DNA from: Croceicoccus ponticola
GTDB lineage: Bacteria; Pseudomonadota; Alphaproteobacteria; Sphingomonadales; Sphingomonadaceae
NCBI RefSeq assembly: GCF_004004515.1
Contig: NZ_RXOL01000006.1
Coordinates: forward strand, 86,796-150,795
Reading direction: 5' to 3'
Length of the DNA stretch: 64,000 nucleotides
Positions 1 through 8,873 of the stretch are shown piece by piece (position 1 is the first letter of the stretch; each line of letters starts with the position of its first letter). A program made the position numbers and the translations under genes. The notes beneath the pieces were generated by a model, which saw only the letters and a list, made by a program, of their open reading frames with translations, was not told the DNA's origin and did no database searches.

Positions 1-611
1 ATCACCATCGTCACGATGGGCAGCCATGCCAGCGGGCTGACCGGCTTCATGATCTGGATCAGCGGATTGATCGCGGCGTTGAAGGTCGGCGAAAGGCCAG
101 CGAATAGTCCGATGGGCACGGCCACCAGCGTCGCCAGCCCGAAACCCAGCGCGACCGTCTTCAGCGACGTGAAGATCTGGTCGATAAAGGTCGGCGTGCC
201 GGCATAGTCGAAATTCTGCACGCCGGCGGGATTGCCCGCCGCGACCTGCACGGCATTGCGGGCATCCTGATCGGTATAGAACTGCGCTTCGGCATCCTTG
301 GCCGCCGACCATTCGTCGAACAGGGAAAAACCCTGTGCGGCGACCTCGACCGGTCCGGGAAGCGCCCCCAGAGAGGTATCGACCTGCGGCGCAAGCGCGC
401 CCCAAATCGCCAGAAACGCAAGAATTCCGAGCATCGGTGCGATCAGGCTCTTGGCGAACGCCACCGTCTTGGTCACGGCGGGATTCGGCTTTTTCGGCTC
501 TGCCATCGCGGGGGTCGGCCCCGGCGCCGCCACGTTGCCCGCGACCGATCCGGCTACTGCCGCGATCTCGGGGGTTGCGGCGTCAGGCGCGTCTGCGAAT
601 ACGGTTGCCAT
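1..611 (-). CDS. nrtB: Nitrate ABC transporter permease NrtB (3' end cut by window edge)
   Basis: Inner-membrane permease of a nitrate/nitrite ABC importer. About 203 codons are visible and the frame runs off the left edge. The N-terminus is a long Ala/Pro-rich cytoplasmic stretch followed by a first membrane segment (near residues 60-80), a periplasmic part, and the start of the transmembrane core (IDQIFTSLKTVALGFGLA), which is typical of the NrtB/CmpB branch of binding-protein-dependent permeases. The ATG at 611 is preceded by AGGAG. It lies 26 bp after the nrtA stop, so the two are surely one transcript. The ATPase and nitrate/nitrite reductase genes would be expected beyond the window edge. 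The family call rests on remembered similarity plus the nrtA/nasST context. Confidence 0.85.
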   Translation of the reverse strand, partial: MATVFADAPDAATPEIAAVAGSVAGNVAAPGPTPAMAEPKKPNPAVTKTVAFAKSLIAPMLGILAFLAIWGALAPQVDTSLGALPGPVEVAAQGFSLFDEWSAAKDAEAQFYTDQDARNAVQVAAGNPAGVQNFDYAGTPTFIDQIFTSLKTVALGFGLATLVAVPIGLFAGLSPTFNAAINPLIQIMKPVSPLAWLPIVTMV

Positions 612-637
612 GGTCGATAACTCCTGGGGGTCTTCGC

Positions 638-2068
638 TTACTTTACGCCTGCTGCGGTAACCGTCTGGCCCTTTTTCAGGCCAATCGGGAACTTGGCGAG
701 ATAGGCGTTGGGCTGCTTGCCATCGAAGCTGATGCCGTCGATGAAACCGCTCTGTTCGCCGCGGAAACCGTCGGTTTCCGGCACGGCGCCAGCGGGGATC
801 GCGCCGTCTGCGACCAGTTTTTTCGCAGCCGCGAGGTACAGGTCGGGACGATAGATCGCCTTGGCCCGGTCGAAGTACCACTGATCGTCATGGTCGGCGG
901 AGATCTGGCCCCAGCGGCGCATCTGCGTCAGGTACCAGATGGCATCCGAATAATACGGATAACCGGCGAACTTGTCGAAGAAGATGTTGAAGCCCGGCGC
1001 ATCGCGGGTGTCACCCGGTTCGAACGTGAACTTGCCGGTCATCGATGCCGCGATCACCGCTTCATCCGCGCCGACGTAGTTGGGCTGAGCGAGAATCTTG
1101 ACCGCTTCGGGCCGGTTCTTGCCGCCTTCGGCATCCAGCCAATGCTGCGCCTTGATGATCGCGCGGATCAACGCGGCAGTGGTGGCCGGGTTCTGGTCGG
1201 CGAATTCCTTGCGTAGGCCCAGCACCTTTTCGGGATTGTTGTGCCAGATTTCGTCGTCGGTGATGATCGGCACGCCGATCTTTTTCTGCACCGCGGCCTG
1301 GTTCCACGGTTCGCCGACGCAATAACCGTCGATCGTGCCTGCTTCCATCGTGGCCGGCATCTGCGGCGGCGGAGTGACCGAAAGCTGCACGTCGGCGCCG
1401 ACCGTCCCACCCACGTCGCCGTCGGTGTAGAAACCGGGGTTCAGGCCGCCTGCGGCCAACCAATAACGCAGTTCGTAGTTATGGGTCGAAACCGGGAAGA
1501 CCATGCCCATCTTGAACGGCTTGCCCTGCGACTGCCACTTGGCGACGACAGGCTTCAGCACGCTGGCGCTGATCGGGTGCTTGATCTTGCCGCCTTCGAC
1601 AGGAAGCGTCGGCTTGATTTCGGCCCATACCTTGTTCGACACGGTAATGGCGTTGCCGTTGAGATCGAGGCTGAGCGGCGCGATCAGATCGGCCTTGGTG
1701 CCATAACCGATGGTAGCGGCGATCGGCTGTCCCGCCAGCATGTGCGCACCGTCAAGCTGACCGCCGATCACGCCGTCGAGCAAGACCTTCCAGTTCGCCT
1801 GCGGTTCGAGCGTTACGTTCAGGCCTTCCTCGGCAAAAAAGCCCTTTTCCTTCGCGATTGCGAGCGGGGCCATGTCGGTGAGCTTGATGAAGCCCAGCTT
1901 CAGGTTCGGCTTTTCGATGGCGCCATCGACGGCGGCGGCCTGCACCGCGCCATCGGTTGCGTTTTCCGATCCAATCGATCCGCAACCGGCCAGCGCGACC
2001 GATGCCAGCATGGCGACGACGACACCGCGCCGTTTGAAGTTCACACCCTTGATAACAAAGCCGCTCAT
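638..2068 (-). CDS. nrtA: Nitrate ABC transporter substrate-binding lipoprotein NrtA
   Basis: 476-residue periplasmic binding protein of the NrtA/CmpA family, which captures nitrate or nitrite for the NrtB permease. The N-terminus has a basic region, a hydrophobic run and a lipobox (LAGC) near residue 29, so it is probably lipid-anchored. Family-typical stretches follow, such as [16 protein letters not shown] and [10 protein letters not shown], which are also found in the neighbouring NasS. The ATG at 2068 is preferred over an in-frame TTG at 2095 because a G-rich ribosome site (GGGGAATGACGGGACG) sits directly before it. The gene follows a leader with an intrinsic terminator and an ANTAR-type hairpin, which suggests NasT-controlled antitermination. 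Confidence 0.92.
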   Translation of the reverse strand: MSGFVIKGVNFKRRGVVVAMLASVALAGCGSIGSENATDGAVQAAAVDGAIEKPNLKLGFIKLTDMAPLAIAKEKGFFAEEGLNVTLEPQANWKVLLDGVIGGQLDGAHMLAGQPIAATIGYGTKADLIAPLSLDLNGNAITVSNKVWAEIKPTLPVEGGKIKHPISASVLKPVVAKWQSQGKPFKMGMVFPVSTHNYELRYWLAAGGLNPGFYTDGDVGGTVGADVQLSVTPPPQMPATMEAGTIDGYCVGEPWNQAAVQKKIGVPIITDDEIWHNNPEKVLGLRKEFADQNPATTAALIRAIIKAQHWLDAEGGKNRPEAVKILAQPNYVGADEAVIAASMTGKFTFEPGDTRDAPGFNIFFDKFAGYPYYSDAIWYLTQMRRWGQISADHDDQWYFDRAKAIYRPDLYLAAAKKLVADGAIPAGAVPETDGFRGEQSGFIDGISFDGKQPNAYLAKFPIGLKKGQTVTAAGVK

Positions 2069-2100
2069 CGTCCCGTCATTCCCCGTCCGGCGCAAAAACG

Positions 2101-2145
2101 AAAAAAGCCGCCACGATCGAACCCCGGATGGGATGATCGGGCGGC
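2101..2145 (-). terminator. Intrinsic terminator in the nrtA leader
   Basis: Read on the minus strand, an 11-nt arm (RNA GCCGCCCGAUC, from 2145-2135) pairs with GAUCGUGGCGGC (2118-2107) with one bulged base, and a run of six U follows at 2106-2101. It sits 33 bases before the nrtA start and after nasS, so it would stop transcription before nrtA unless relieved. In NasS-NasT systems, NasT relieves such leader terminators. The hairpin and U-tract are seen directly; the regulatory role is inferred from the family. Confidence 0.8.
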
Positions 2146-2181
2146 ATCGTTGCCACGCAATGTCTGCAAAAGTTGCCGCGA

Positions 2182-2217
2182 GGTTCGAAAGAGCCTCCCA
2201 TCCTTGGAAGGCGAACC
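2182..2217 (-). promoter_or_regulatory. Putative ANTAR (NasT) RNA-binding hairpin in the nrtA leader
   Basis: On the minus strand, GGUUCG (2217-2212) pairs with CGAACC (2187-2182), and inside it CCUUCC (2211-2206) pairs with GGGAGG (2199-2194), closing a six-base loop AAGGAU (2205-2200). The loop has A at position 1 and G at position 4, the hallmark of hairpins bound by ANTAR proteins. A six-base bulge separates the two stems on one side. The second hairpin usually found in ANTAR targets was not identified with certainty. The element lies between nasS and the nrtA leader terminator. Confidence 0.65.
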
Positions 2218-2294
2218 GTCTCGTTGCACCACATGATTAAGCGATTCGTTGCACCTGCGTAAAGCGGTTTTTGCACCGCAGCACGAATTGGCAA

Positions 2295-3494
2295 TCAGGG
2301 CAGGCTGGCCAGATAGTCCTCAAGCCTTTCGGGATCAAAGGTTTTTCCGTCGAAGAAATTATCTGGCGACATGACCAGTCGCCCCTGCTGCGCGCCGACG
2401 CCCGTGGGTGCAGCAATTCCGCCCTCCACCTTGGAACTTGCGCCCGGCAGCGGGGCATCGCGCCCGGTCAGCGCCGCGCGATAGACGTCGGGACGGAACA
2501 CGCCCATGGCGCGTTTCGCTGCGGCGGGATCGAAATGCGGCGCGTCCCAGCGCACCATCTGGGCATAGAGCCATGCGGCCTGACTGACCCAGGGAAAATT
2601 CGCCGCCTCGCGGTACTGGAACATGAAGTCGGGGAAATGAACCAGTTCGCCCCCCTTCTCCAGCCGCAGCCGATCCGAAATCGCGTGCAGGATCAACGCA
2701 GGATCGGCGCCGACATATTCGGGGCGCGACAGGATCCGGGCGTTGACGTTCCAGTTCGCCGGATCGACGAAATGCTCGCCCGCCTTGCGCATCGCGATGA
2801 TCAGCCGTTCGAACGCGCCGCGCCGTTCCTCCAGCTTGGCGGTCGGGACGGCCAGCACCTTTTCGACGCCGCGCCGCCATATCTGCGCGGTGGTGAGCAC
2901 GATGCGGCCCACCCCGCGTTCGACCGCGACCGAATTCCACGGTTCGCCAACGCAAATGCCGTCGATCTCTCCCGATTCGAGGGCGTCTGCGGCAAATGGC
3001 GGCGCGATGGTGACAATGTCGATGTCTCGGTCGGGCTTGATGCCGCAAGCCGCAAGCCAATAACGCAGCATGTAGTTGTGGCTCGAATGGCGGTGAACCA
3101 CGCCAAAGACCGGTTTGCGGCCCAGCGTCGCGATCGTTTCGGCAAGCCGCGCTCCCACGGGTGCCGCCTGTCCCAGACCGCCTTCGGGTTGGATGCGTTC
3201 GGCCAGATCGTTCGAAACCGTGATCGCATTGCCGTTGAGGCCAAGCACGAACGGCACCGACATCTGTCGCGCCGGGCGGCCGATGCCAAGCGTCGTGGCA
3301 ATGGCCAGCGGGGCGATCATGTGCGCCGCATCCGTGTGGCCGTAAAGCAGGCGGTCCAGCACCGTCGCCCAGCTGAGATCGCGCACGAATTCGAGATCGA
3401 GGCCCTGTTCGGCCGCAAATCCGTGTTCCTTGGCCAATATCGGCAGCGCCGCATCGACCAGCGGCAGAAATCCTATCTTGAGACGCTCGCTCAA
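2295..3494 (-). CDS. nasS: Nitrate sensor NasS
   Basis: 399-residue NrtA-like protein that begins straight at the binding domain (MSERLKIGFLPLVDAALPI) with no signal peptide, so it is cytoplasmic. In the family, NasS binds nitrate/nitrite and releases the antiterminator NasT. It shares with NrtA the segments HNYMLRYWLAACG and GICVGEPWNSVAV. It overlaps nasT by 4 bases (ATGA-type), so the two are translationally coupled. The lack of a signal peptide and the pairing with an ANTAR protein favour NasS over a second transporter protein. Confidence 0.9.
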   Translation of the reverse strand: MSERLKIGFLPLVDAALPILAKEHGFAAEQGLDLEFVRDLSWATVLDRLLYGHTDAAHMIAPLAIATTLGIGRPARQMSVPFVLGLNGNAITVSNDLAERIQPEGGLGQAAPVGARLAETIATLGRKPVFGVVHRHSSHNYMLRYWLAACGIKPDRDIDIVTIAPPFAADALESGEIDGICVGEPWNSVAVERGVGRIVLTTAQIWRRGVEKVLAVPTAKLEERRGAFERLIIAMRKAGEHFVDPANWNVNARILSRPEYVGADPALILHAISDRLRLEKGGELVHFPDFMFQYREAANFPWVSQAAWLYAQMVRWDAPHFDPAAAKRAMGVFRPDVYRAALTGRDAPLPGASSKVEGGIAAPTGVGAQQGRLVMSPDNFFDGKTFDPERLEDYLASLP

Positions 3495-4072
3495 CGATTT
3501 CCCCCCAGCAATTCCTCTGCAATCAGCAACGCTTCGGCGACGTCGGCGATCCGCTTGCTCGATCGCATCGCCGTGCTTCGCAATTCCTTGTAAGCTTCAG
3601 GCTCCGACAGTCCACGACTGTTCATCAACAGGCGTTTTGCCTTGTCGATATTGGCCCGGTCGGCCAGTTGCCCACGCGCTTCGGCAAGATCGGTTTCGAG
3701 CCGTGAGAACGCGTTGAAGCGCCGCACCGCGAGATCGAGCAGCGGCTTGATCCGGTGTTTCGAAAAACCGTCGACCACATAAGCGGAAACGCCGGCATCG
3801 ACGCTGGCGGCGATCGATTCTTCGTCCGATTCGTCAACGAACATCGCGATCGGCTTGGCCAGCGCCTTGCTCACCGTAAAATATTCCTCGAGCACGTCGC
3901 GCGACGGATTGCCGAGGTCCATCAGGACGATATCGGGCTCGAATGCGGCGATTTGTGCGATCAGTCCGCGCCGTTCGGTGATCACGGTCGTTTCGCAGTC
4001 GTCGAGGCCGGCCAGACCTTCCTGGATGATGGCGGCTCGAGCCGCGCTTTCGTCGACGATGGCGATGCGCAT
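3491..4072 (-). CDS. nasT: ANTAR antiterminator NasT
   Basis: 193-residue two-domain regulator. Residues 1-120 resemble a response-regulator receiver (MRIAIVDES start, Asp in IVLMDLG), and roughly residues 125-190 form an ANTAR RNA-binding domain (DKAKRLLMNSRGLSEPEAYKEL is its typical core). NasT binds leader RNA of nitrate-assimilation genes and prevents termination when NasS has bound nitrate. The ATG at 4072 is preferred over a TTG at 4084. It is the first gene of the nasT-nasS-nrtA-nrtB row and is divergent from the DUF4139 gene; the shared 149-bp gap should hold both promoters. Confidence 0.92.
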   Translation of the reverse strand: MRIAIVDESAARAAIIQEGLAGLDDCETTVITERRGLIAQIAAFEPDIVLMDLGNPSRDVLEEYFTVSKALAKPIAMFVDESDEESIAASVDAGVSAYVVDGFSKHRIKPLLDLAVRRFNAFSRLETDLAEARGQLADRANIDKAKRLLMNSRGLSEPEAYKELRSTAMRSSKRIADVAEALLIAEELLGGNR

Positions 4073-4221
4073 TGATTGCTGCAATGCAGCACGTCTCTCG
4101 CCAGTGCAAGTTCAACTTCATGTTCAGGCGATAGCCATATTCATTTTCACAAGTTCGACGCCGAACCGTGCCACAATTGCGCCCGATGGTGGGGCGTCGG
4201 AAGACAAGAGGGATGACGAAA

Positions 4222-5757
4222 ATGGCAGGCAACCGGGTCCGCGCTGGGCTTATTGCGATCCTGGCAGGCGGCGTTGCTGCCATCGCCGCGCCGGTGGCGG
4301 GACAAAGCGATCCCACTGGTAAAAGCCAGCAGGGCGACGTTTCGGTCACTATCTATAATAACGGTCAGGCGCTGGTTCAGGACGTGCGGCAGGTCGCCAT
4401 CGCGCAAGGCCGCAGCCGGATCGAGTTTCCCGATGTTTCCAGCCAGATTCGCCCTGAAACACTGAGCTTCATCGCCGATGGCACGCGAATCGTGGAACAG
4501 AACTTCGACTTCGACCTGCTGACGCCGGGCAAGCTGATGGAAAAGGCGATTGGCGAGACGATCACGCTGGTCCGCACCAATCCCGCAACCGGCGCCGAAA
4601 CGCGCGAACGGGCCAAGGTGCTGTCGGTCGCAGGCGGTGTCGTCGTACAGATCGGCGACCGGATCGAGGTGTTGCGCGACGATGGCCTGCCGGTCCGGGC
4701 CGTGTTCGACCGGGTGCCGGAAAACCTGCGCGCCCGCCCCACCCTTTCGGTGACGGTCGATGCGCAAGGCGCGGGCAAGCGGCCCGTATCGTTGCGCTAT
4801 CTGACCCCCGGCCTTGGCTGGCAGGCAGACTATGTCGCCCTTTACGACGAGGCGAAGGGCACGGTCGACATGCAGGGCTGGGTCACGCTGACCAACAATA
4901 CCGGAACGACATACGACGATGCCAAAACGCTGCTGGTGGCGGGCAGTCCGAATGCCGAAGGCGGATCGTACAATCCACGCTATGGCCGCATCCCGCCGCC
5001 GCCGCCCGTCTATCGCGGCGACATGGTGTCGATCGGCACCGAAAGCGCGGATCGCGAACGGCTGGGCGATTTTTACCTCTATCCGCTCGACGAACGCACC
5101 ATGATCGCCAACGCCCAGACCAAGCAGGTCAGCTTTCTCGATACCGCAGGCGTTGCCGCGGGAAAGATCTACGCCCGCACCGTCGGCTGGCTGCAAAGCG
5201 ATAACGACCCGGTAAAGGCGTCGAGCGAGATCGCCTTTTCATCGTCGCGCGATGGCGGGCTGGGCGATGCGCTGCCGGCAGGCACGGTGCGGTTCTATCA
5301 GCGCGATGCGCGCGGCAGCCCACAATTCATCGGCGAAAACGCGATTGCGCACACGCCGATGGGCAGCCGGCTCTCGTTGCGCACCGGCGATGCGTTCGAC
5401 GTCGCGGTCGAAGCGCAACTGGCGAACCGGACCAAGATCAGTTCTGAGGAATACGAACGCTCCTCCCGCTATCGCGTCATTCGCGGCGACGGCAGCGTCG
5501 AACAGGTCGAGGTGCAAGAGGCCAAGACGTTCTATCGCACGACGATGCGTTACCGCCTGACCAATGCGCGGCCGGTGCCGGTGTCGGTCGAATTGGTGCA
5601 GGCGGGGCTGGATCAGGGATGGTGGAGCCACGATTTCCGCGTCGTGTCCGAAGGGGCCAAGGGCGAGCAGGTTAATGTCGACAAGCGCAAGTGGACAGTG
5701 CCGGTCCCGGCGAACGGTTCCTACGACCTGACCGTCGTCTATGAAACGCGGTATTAA
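4222..5757 (+). CDS. DUF4139-domain exported protein, copy 1
   Basis: About 511 residues, starting with a cleavable-looking signal peptide (Arg-rich start, hydrophobic run, cut near APVAG). The rest matches the DUF4140/DUF4139 layout: an N-terminal beta domain, then a C-terminal domain rich in beta strands (tract GWQADYVALYDEAKGTVDMQ). A Pro run (IPPPPPVY) sits in the middle. The ATG at 4222 is chosen because GAGGG lies nine bases upstream; ATG 4213 would place that site against the start. Function is unknown; members are extracytoplasmic. It is a tandem paralogue of the next gene, sharing RTNPATGA at the same place. Confidence 0.8.
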   Translation: MAGNRVRAGLIAILAGGVAAIAAPVAGQSDPTGKSQQGDVSVTIYNNGQALVQDVRQVAIAQGRSRIEFPDVSSQIRPETLSFIADGTRIVEQNFDFDLLTPGKLMEKAIGETITLVRTNPATGAETRERAKVLSVAGGVVVQIGDRIEVLRDDGLPVRAVFDRVPENLRARPTLSVTVDAQGAGKRPVSLRYLTPGLGWQADYVALYDEAKGTVDMQGWVTLTNNTGTTYDDAKTLLVAGSPNAEGGSYNPRYGRIPPPPPVYRGDMVSIGTESADRERLGDFYLYPLDERTMIANAQTKQVSFLDTAGVAAGKIYARTVGWLQSDNDPVKASSEIAFSSSRDGGLGDALPAGTVRFYQRDARGSPQFIGENAIAHTPMGSRLSLRTGDAFDVAVEAQLANRTKISSEEYERSSRYRVIRGDGSVEQVEVQEAKTFYRTTMRYRLTNARPVPVSVELVQAGLDQGWWSHDFRVVSEGAKGEQVNVDKRKWTVPVPANGSYDLTVVYETRY

Positions 5758-5782
5758 AGGTCGGTCGCGTCCGGTGGGGGCG

Positions 5783-7402
5783 ATGCGGCGCTTCCTGACC
5801 ATGTCCGTCGCGGCGCTTGCCGGCGGCGGGCTGGCCATGCCCGCCACGGCGCAGGATTTCGTGCGAACGATCGTGGACGCTTCTGTCGCAGAGCATGTGT
5901 CGGTCACCGTCTATCGCGATCCGAACCGCGGCAACGGCGCGATGAACCTCGATTGGCTCAACGGTTTCGCGCTGGTTTCCGAAACGCGGACGGTAACGCT
6001 GCCGCCCGGCGAATCGCGCATTCGTTTCGACGGTGTGGCGGAATCGATGGTGGCGGTCAGCGCGATCGTCACCGGCCTGCCCGAAGGCACGATAGAAAAG
6101 AACCGTAATGCCGAAATCCTGTCGCCCGCCGCGCTGGTCGACGGCACGCTGGGCAACCGCGTCACTATCACGCGGACCAATCCGGCAACAGGCGCGCAGC
6201 AAAGCGAAAGCGCCATCGTGCGCACCCGCGCCGACGGCGGTCTGGTGCTGCAAACCGCCGAAGGATTCGAGGCGGTGCAGTGCGCCGGCATTCCCGAAAA
6301 ACTGACCTTCGACCGTGTGCCGGACGGGCTGTCCGCCAACCCTGTCTATACCGTCGACACCCGCAGCGCGCAGGGCGGGACATATACCGTCCGGCTGACC
6401 TACCTCGCTTCCGGCTTTGATTGGAGCGCGCATTACGTCGCGACTTTCGCCAAGGCGGGGCTGGCCCGCAAGCGCACGCTGGACCTGACCGCGTGGCTGA
6501 CCGTCGCCAACGCCAACGGACAGGGGTTCGCCGATGCCGAATTGCTGGCGGTCGCGGGCAAGCTGGAGATCACCAGCGACTATCGCGGCATGTCGCAACC
6601 GCCACGGGGCGAGCCGCTGCGCCTGACCTGTTATCCGCTGGGCAGCACTTCGGACGGCATTCCCGAAGGGATGTTGGGCGCGCCGCCGCCGCCCGCGCCG
6701 CCGCCCGTCATGATGTCGGACGAAATCATCGTGACCGGCGCGCGCAAGATGGAAGCCGTATCGGATCAGGCGATGGCCCCGGTCATGGCGGTGGAAGAGG
6801 CGCTGGGCGATCTCAAGCTTTATCGCGTGCCGATGACGGTCAACGTCGCGGCCAAGGCGCAGAAGCAAGTCGCCTTCCTTCACCTGGACGCGGTCGAAGG
6901 GCAATTGGTCCACCGCGCCGATTGTTCGCCGGACCGGGGGGTGCGCGCCATGCTCGCCGATGTCGTGATGCGCAGTCGCAATCTTGAAAAATATGGCCTC
7001 GGTCGCGCGCTTCCTGCGGGCGGGGTCACCGTGTTCGAACCCAGCGCCTACGGCCCGCTGTTGCTGTCCGAGGATGAGGTGGACGATTACGCCATCGGGC
7101 AGGAGTTGGAAATCGGCATTTCCCCGACCTCGCAAGTGAAGGTTTCCTGTGCGCTGACCCCACGCGAAAACCCACACGATTTCAACCTGCACGATGGGAA
7201 GGCGCACGCCATGCAGGCGACCATCGCCAACGGATCACGCGAAGAAGTCGAAGTCGAAGTCCGCATCGGCAACCCCGCCCAATGGGAATTGCGCTATGTA
7301 TCGCGCAAGGTTGCGATGCAAGACGGCTTTCAGATCATCCGCCTTCGCGTATCGGCGGGCAAGGAGAGCAAGCTGACGTGGAGCGTCCGGCGGCAGAGTT
7401 AG
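5783..7402 (+). CDS. DUF4139-domain exported protein, copy 2
   Basis: About 539 residues. From ATG 5783 it begins with a clear signal peptide (MRRFLTMSVAALAGGGLAMP, cut near ATAQ), with GGTGGGGG just before. An in-frame ATG at 5741 would overlap the previous gene by 17 bases and is the alternative. It shares the DUF4139 plan with copy 1, including RTNPATGA and the strand pattern around FDWSAHYVATFAKAG. It differs by a Pro-rich linker followed by DEIIVTGARK (residues about 313-322), which looks like the N-terminal motif of TonB-dependent receptors. Substrate and role are unknown; the pair is probably co-transcribed. Confidence 0.8.
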   Translation: MRRFLTMSVAALAGGGLAMPATAQDFVRTIVDASVAEHVSVTVYRDPNRGNGAMNLDWLNGFALVSETRTVTLPPGESRIRFDGVAESMVAVSAIVTGLPEGTIEKNRNAEILSPAALVDGTLGNRVTITRTNPATGAQQSESAIVRTRADGGLVLQTAEGFEAVQCAGIPEKLTFDRVPDGLSANPVYTVDTRSAQGGTYTVRLTYLASGFDWSAHYVATFAKAGLARKRTLDLTAWLTVANANGQGFADAELLAVAGKLEITSDYRGMSQPPRGEPLRLTCYPLGSTSDGIPEGMLGAPPPPAPPPVMMSDEIIVTGARKMEAVSDQAMAPVMAVEEALGDLKLYRVPMTVNVAAKAQKQVAFLHLDAVEGQLVHRADCSPDRGVRAMLADVVMRSRNLEKYGLGRALPAGGVTVFEPSAYGPLLLSEDEVDDYAIGQELEIGISPTSQVKVSCALTPRENPHDFNLHDGKAHAMQATIANGSREEVEVEVRIGNPAQWELRYVSRKVAMQDGFQIIRLRVSAGKESKLTWSVRRQS

Positions 7403-7433
7403 CCCCGCCCTATCCCAGCCTGCCCTGCCTGCA

Positions 7434-7895
7434 TTATTGGACCGGGATCGCGGGCGATTTCTTGATATCTTCGAGCACCACGATCGATTTCACGTCCCGC
7501 ACGCCCGGGATGCGGACCAGCGTTTTCAACGTGATCTGCGACAAATGCTCGATGTCGCGGGCAAGCACATGCAGCAGGTAATCCATCTCTCCCGTCACGG
7601 CGTGGCATGCGATCACATAGGGGTTGCCCTTGATCTCGTTTTCGAAGCGATCGATGATTTCGTCGCTGTGCGCCTGCAGGTTGATGGTGATGTACGCGTC
7701 GAGCGGAAAGCCCAGCTTGCGGGCGTCGAGCCGGGGCGAATAGCCGGCGATCACGCCATCCTCCTCCAGCTTTTTCAACCGCCGGCTCACCGGCGTCGCC
7801 GAAAGGGAAACCCGTTCGGCAATCTGCGCTACGGTCATCCGGGCGTCTTCCTGCAAGGCGGCGATGATCCGGCGGTCGAAATGATCGAGGGACAT
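7434..7895 (-). CDS. Lrp/AsnC family transcriptional regulator
   Basis: 153 residues of normal Lrp length: an N-terminal winged helix-turn-helix (LDHFDRRIIAALQEDARMTV, then IAERVSLSATPVSRRLKKLE) and a C-terminal alpha/beta RAM domain that usually binds an amino acid and sets the oligomer. It is divergent from phhA-hppD with a 105-bp shared upstream region that contains a 19-bp inverted repeat and paired direct repeats. The likely job is control of phenylalanine/tyrosine breakdown and of itself. The family is certain; the ligand is inferred from context. Confidence 0.92.
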   Translation of the reverse strand: MSLDHFDRRIIAALQEDARMTVAQIAERVSLSATPVSRRLKKLEEDGVIAGYSPRLDARKLGFPLDAYITINLQAHSDEIIDRFENEIKGNPYVIACHAVTGEMDYLLHVLARDIEHLSQITLKTLVRIPGVRDVKSIVVLEDIKKSPAIPVQ

Positions 7896-7925
7896 GAAAA
7901 CACTCTCTTAGGTCAAAATCGTGGT

Positions 7926-7969
7926 GGAAAGACGCGTACTTTCCGATAATCGAGCACGAATTAGCACGA
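7926..7969. promoter_or_regulatory. Candidate Lrp-type operator between the regulator and phhA
   Basis: The intergenic region holds GGAAAG-ACGCGTA-CTTTCC (7926-7944), a perfect 6-bp inverted repeat with a 7-bp spacer. Ten bases further on it holds two direct copies of AGCACGA (7953-7959 and 7963-7969), spaced by one helical turn. Such clustered sites suit an Lrp octamer. The repeats are seen; binding is inferred from the divergent layout. Confidence 0.45.
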
Positions 7970-8000
7970 TATTTTTTCCAAGACGATGGTATTATGCATC

Positions 8001-8873
8001 ATGAGCGAAAAGCCTGCATCAGCCAACAGCAACAGCGCGCTTCGCGGCGATTATGCGCAGGCCGGGCGCGATTATTCCGTCCCACAGGATTGGGACGCCT
8101 ATACCCCGCAGATGCACGATCGCTGGCGAAGGCTTTATGCGCGCCAAAGCGAACTGGCCGAGCTTTACGCGTCGCCCGAATTTCTCGACGGTCTGCACCG
8201 GCTCGATTGTTCCTACGGCGTGCCCCGGTTCGAATATGCGAACAGCGTTTTGGGCAAAGCGACGGGCTGGCAGCTTGTCGCCGTCCCGGGTTTCATCCCC
8301 GACGAGGTGTTTTTCGATCATCTTGCCCATCGGCGTTTCCCGGTCACTCGCTGGATCCGCGAAGAACACGAAATGGACTATCTGGTCGAACCGGACATGT
8401 TCCACGACTTCTTCGGCCATGTACCGATGCTGCTGAACCCCCATATCGCCGACTTCCTCGAACTTTACGGCAAGGCGGGGGAGCGCGCCATTGCAATGAA
8501 TGCCCTGCCGATGCTGGCGCGGATCTACTGGTACACAATCGAATTCGGGCTGATCGCGACGCCCAAGGGGTTGAAGGCATTCGGCGCGGGCATCGTGTCC
8601 AGCGCGGGCGAACTGGTTCATTCGATCACCGCCCCAGATGTCCTGCGGCTGCCGTTCGATCCGGTGCGGATCATGAACACCGCGTACCGGATCGACGATT
8701 TCCAGCCGAACTACTTCGTGCTCGACAGTCTCGAACAATTGCTCACCGAACTCGTGGCCCTCGATTTCGGGCCGATCTACGAAACATGGCGCGACAAGGA
8801 GCCGATACCGGCCGGCACCTTGCTGCAGGGCGAGACGCCCTGGCGCGGAAAGCTGGCGGAGAAAGCACTATGA
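8001..8873 (+). CDS. phhA: Phenylalanine 4-monooxygenase
   Basis: 290-residue cytoplasmic, non-haem iron, pterin-dependent enzyme that turns phenylalanine into tyrosine. The iron ligands expected for the family are visible: His135 and His140 in HDFFGHVP and Glu181 in WYTIEFG. Length matches bacterial single-domain enzymes. The ATG at 8001 is preferred; an earlier in-frame ATG at 7986 adds only MVLCI. The stop overlaps the hppD start (ATGA), so the two steps of the pathway are coupled. Regulation by the divergent Lrp-type protein is likely. Confidence 0.95.
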   Translation: MSEKPASANSNSALRGDYAQAGRDYSVPQDWDAYTPQMHDRWRRLYARQSELAELYASPEFLDGLHRLDCSYGVPRFEYANSVLGKATGWQLVAVPGFIPDEVFFDHLAHRRFPVTRWIREEHEMDYLVEPDMFHDFFGHVPMLLNPHIADFLELYGKAGERAIAMNALPMLARIYWYTIEFGLIATPKGLKAFGAGIVSSAGELVHSITAPDVLRLPFDPVRIMNTAYRIDDFQPNYFVLDSLEQLLTELVALDFGPIYETWRDKEPIPAGTLLQGETPWRGKLAEKAL

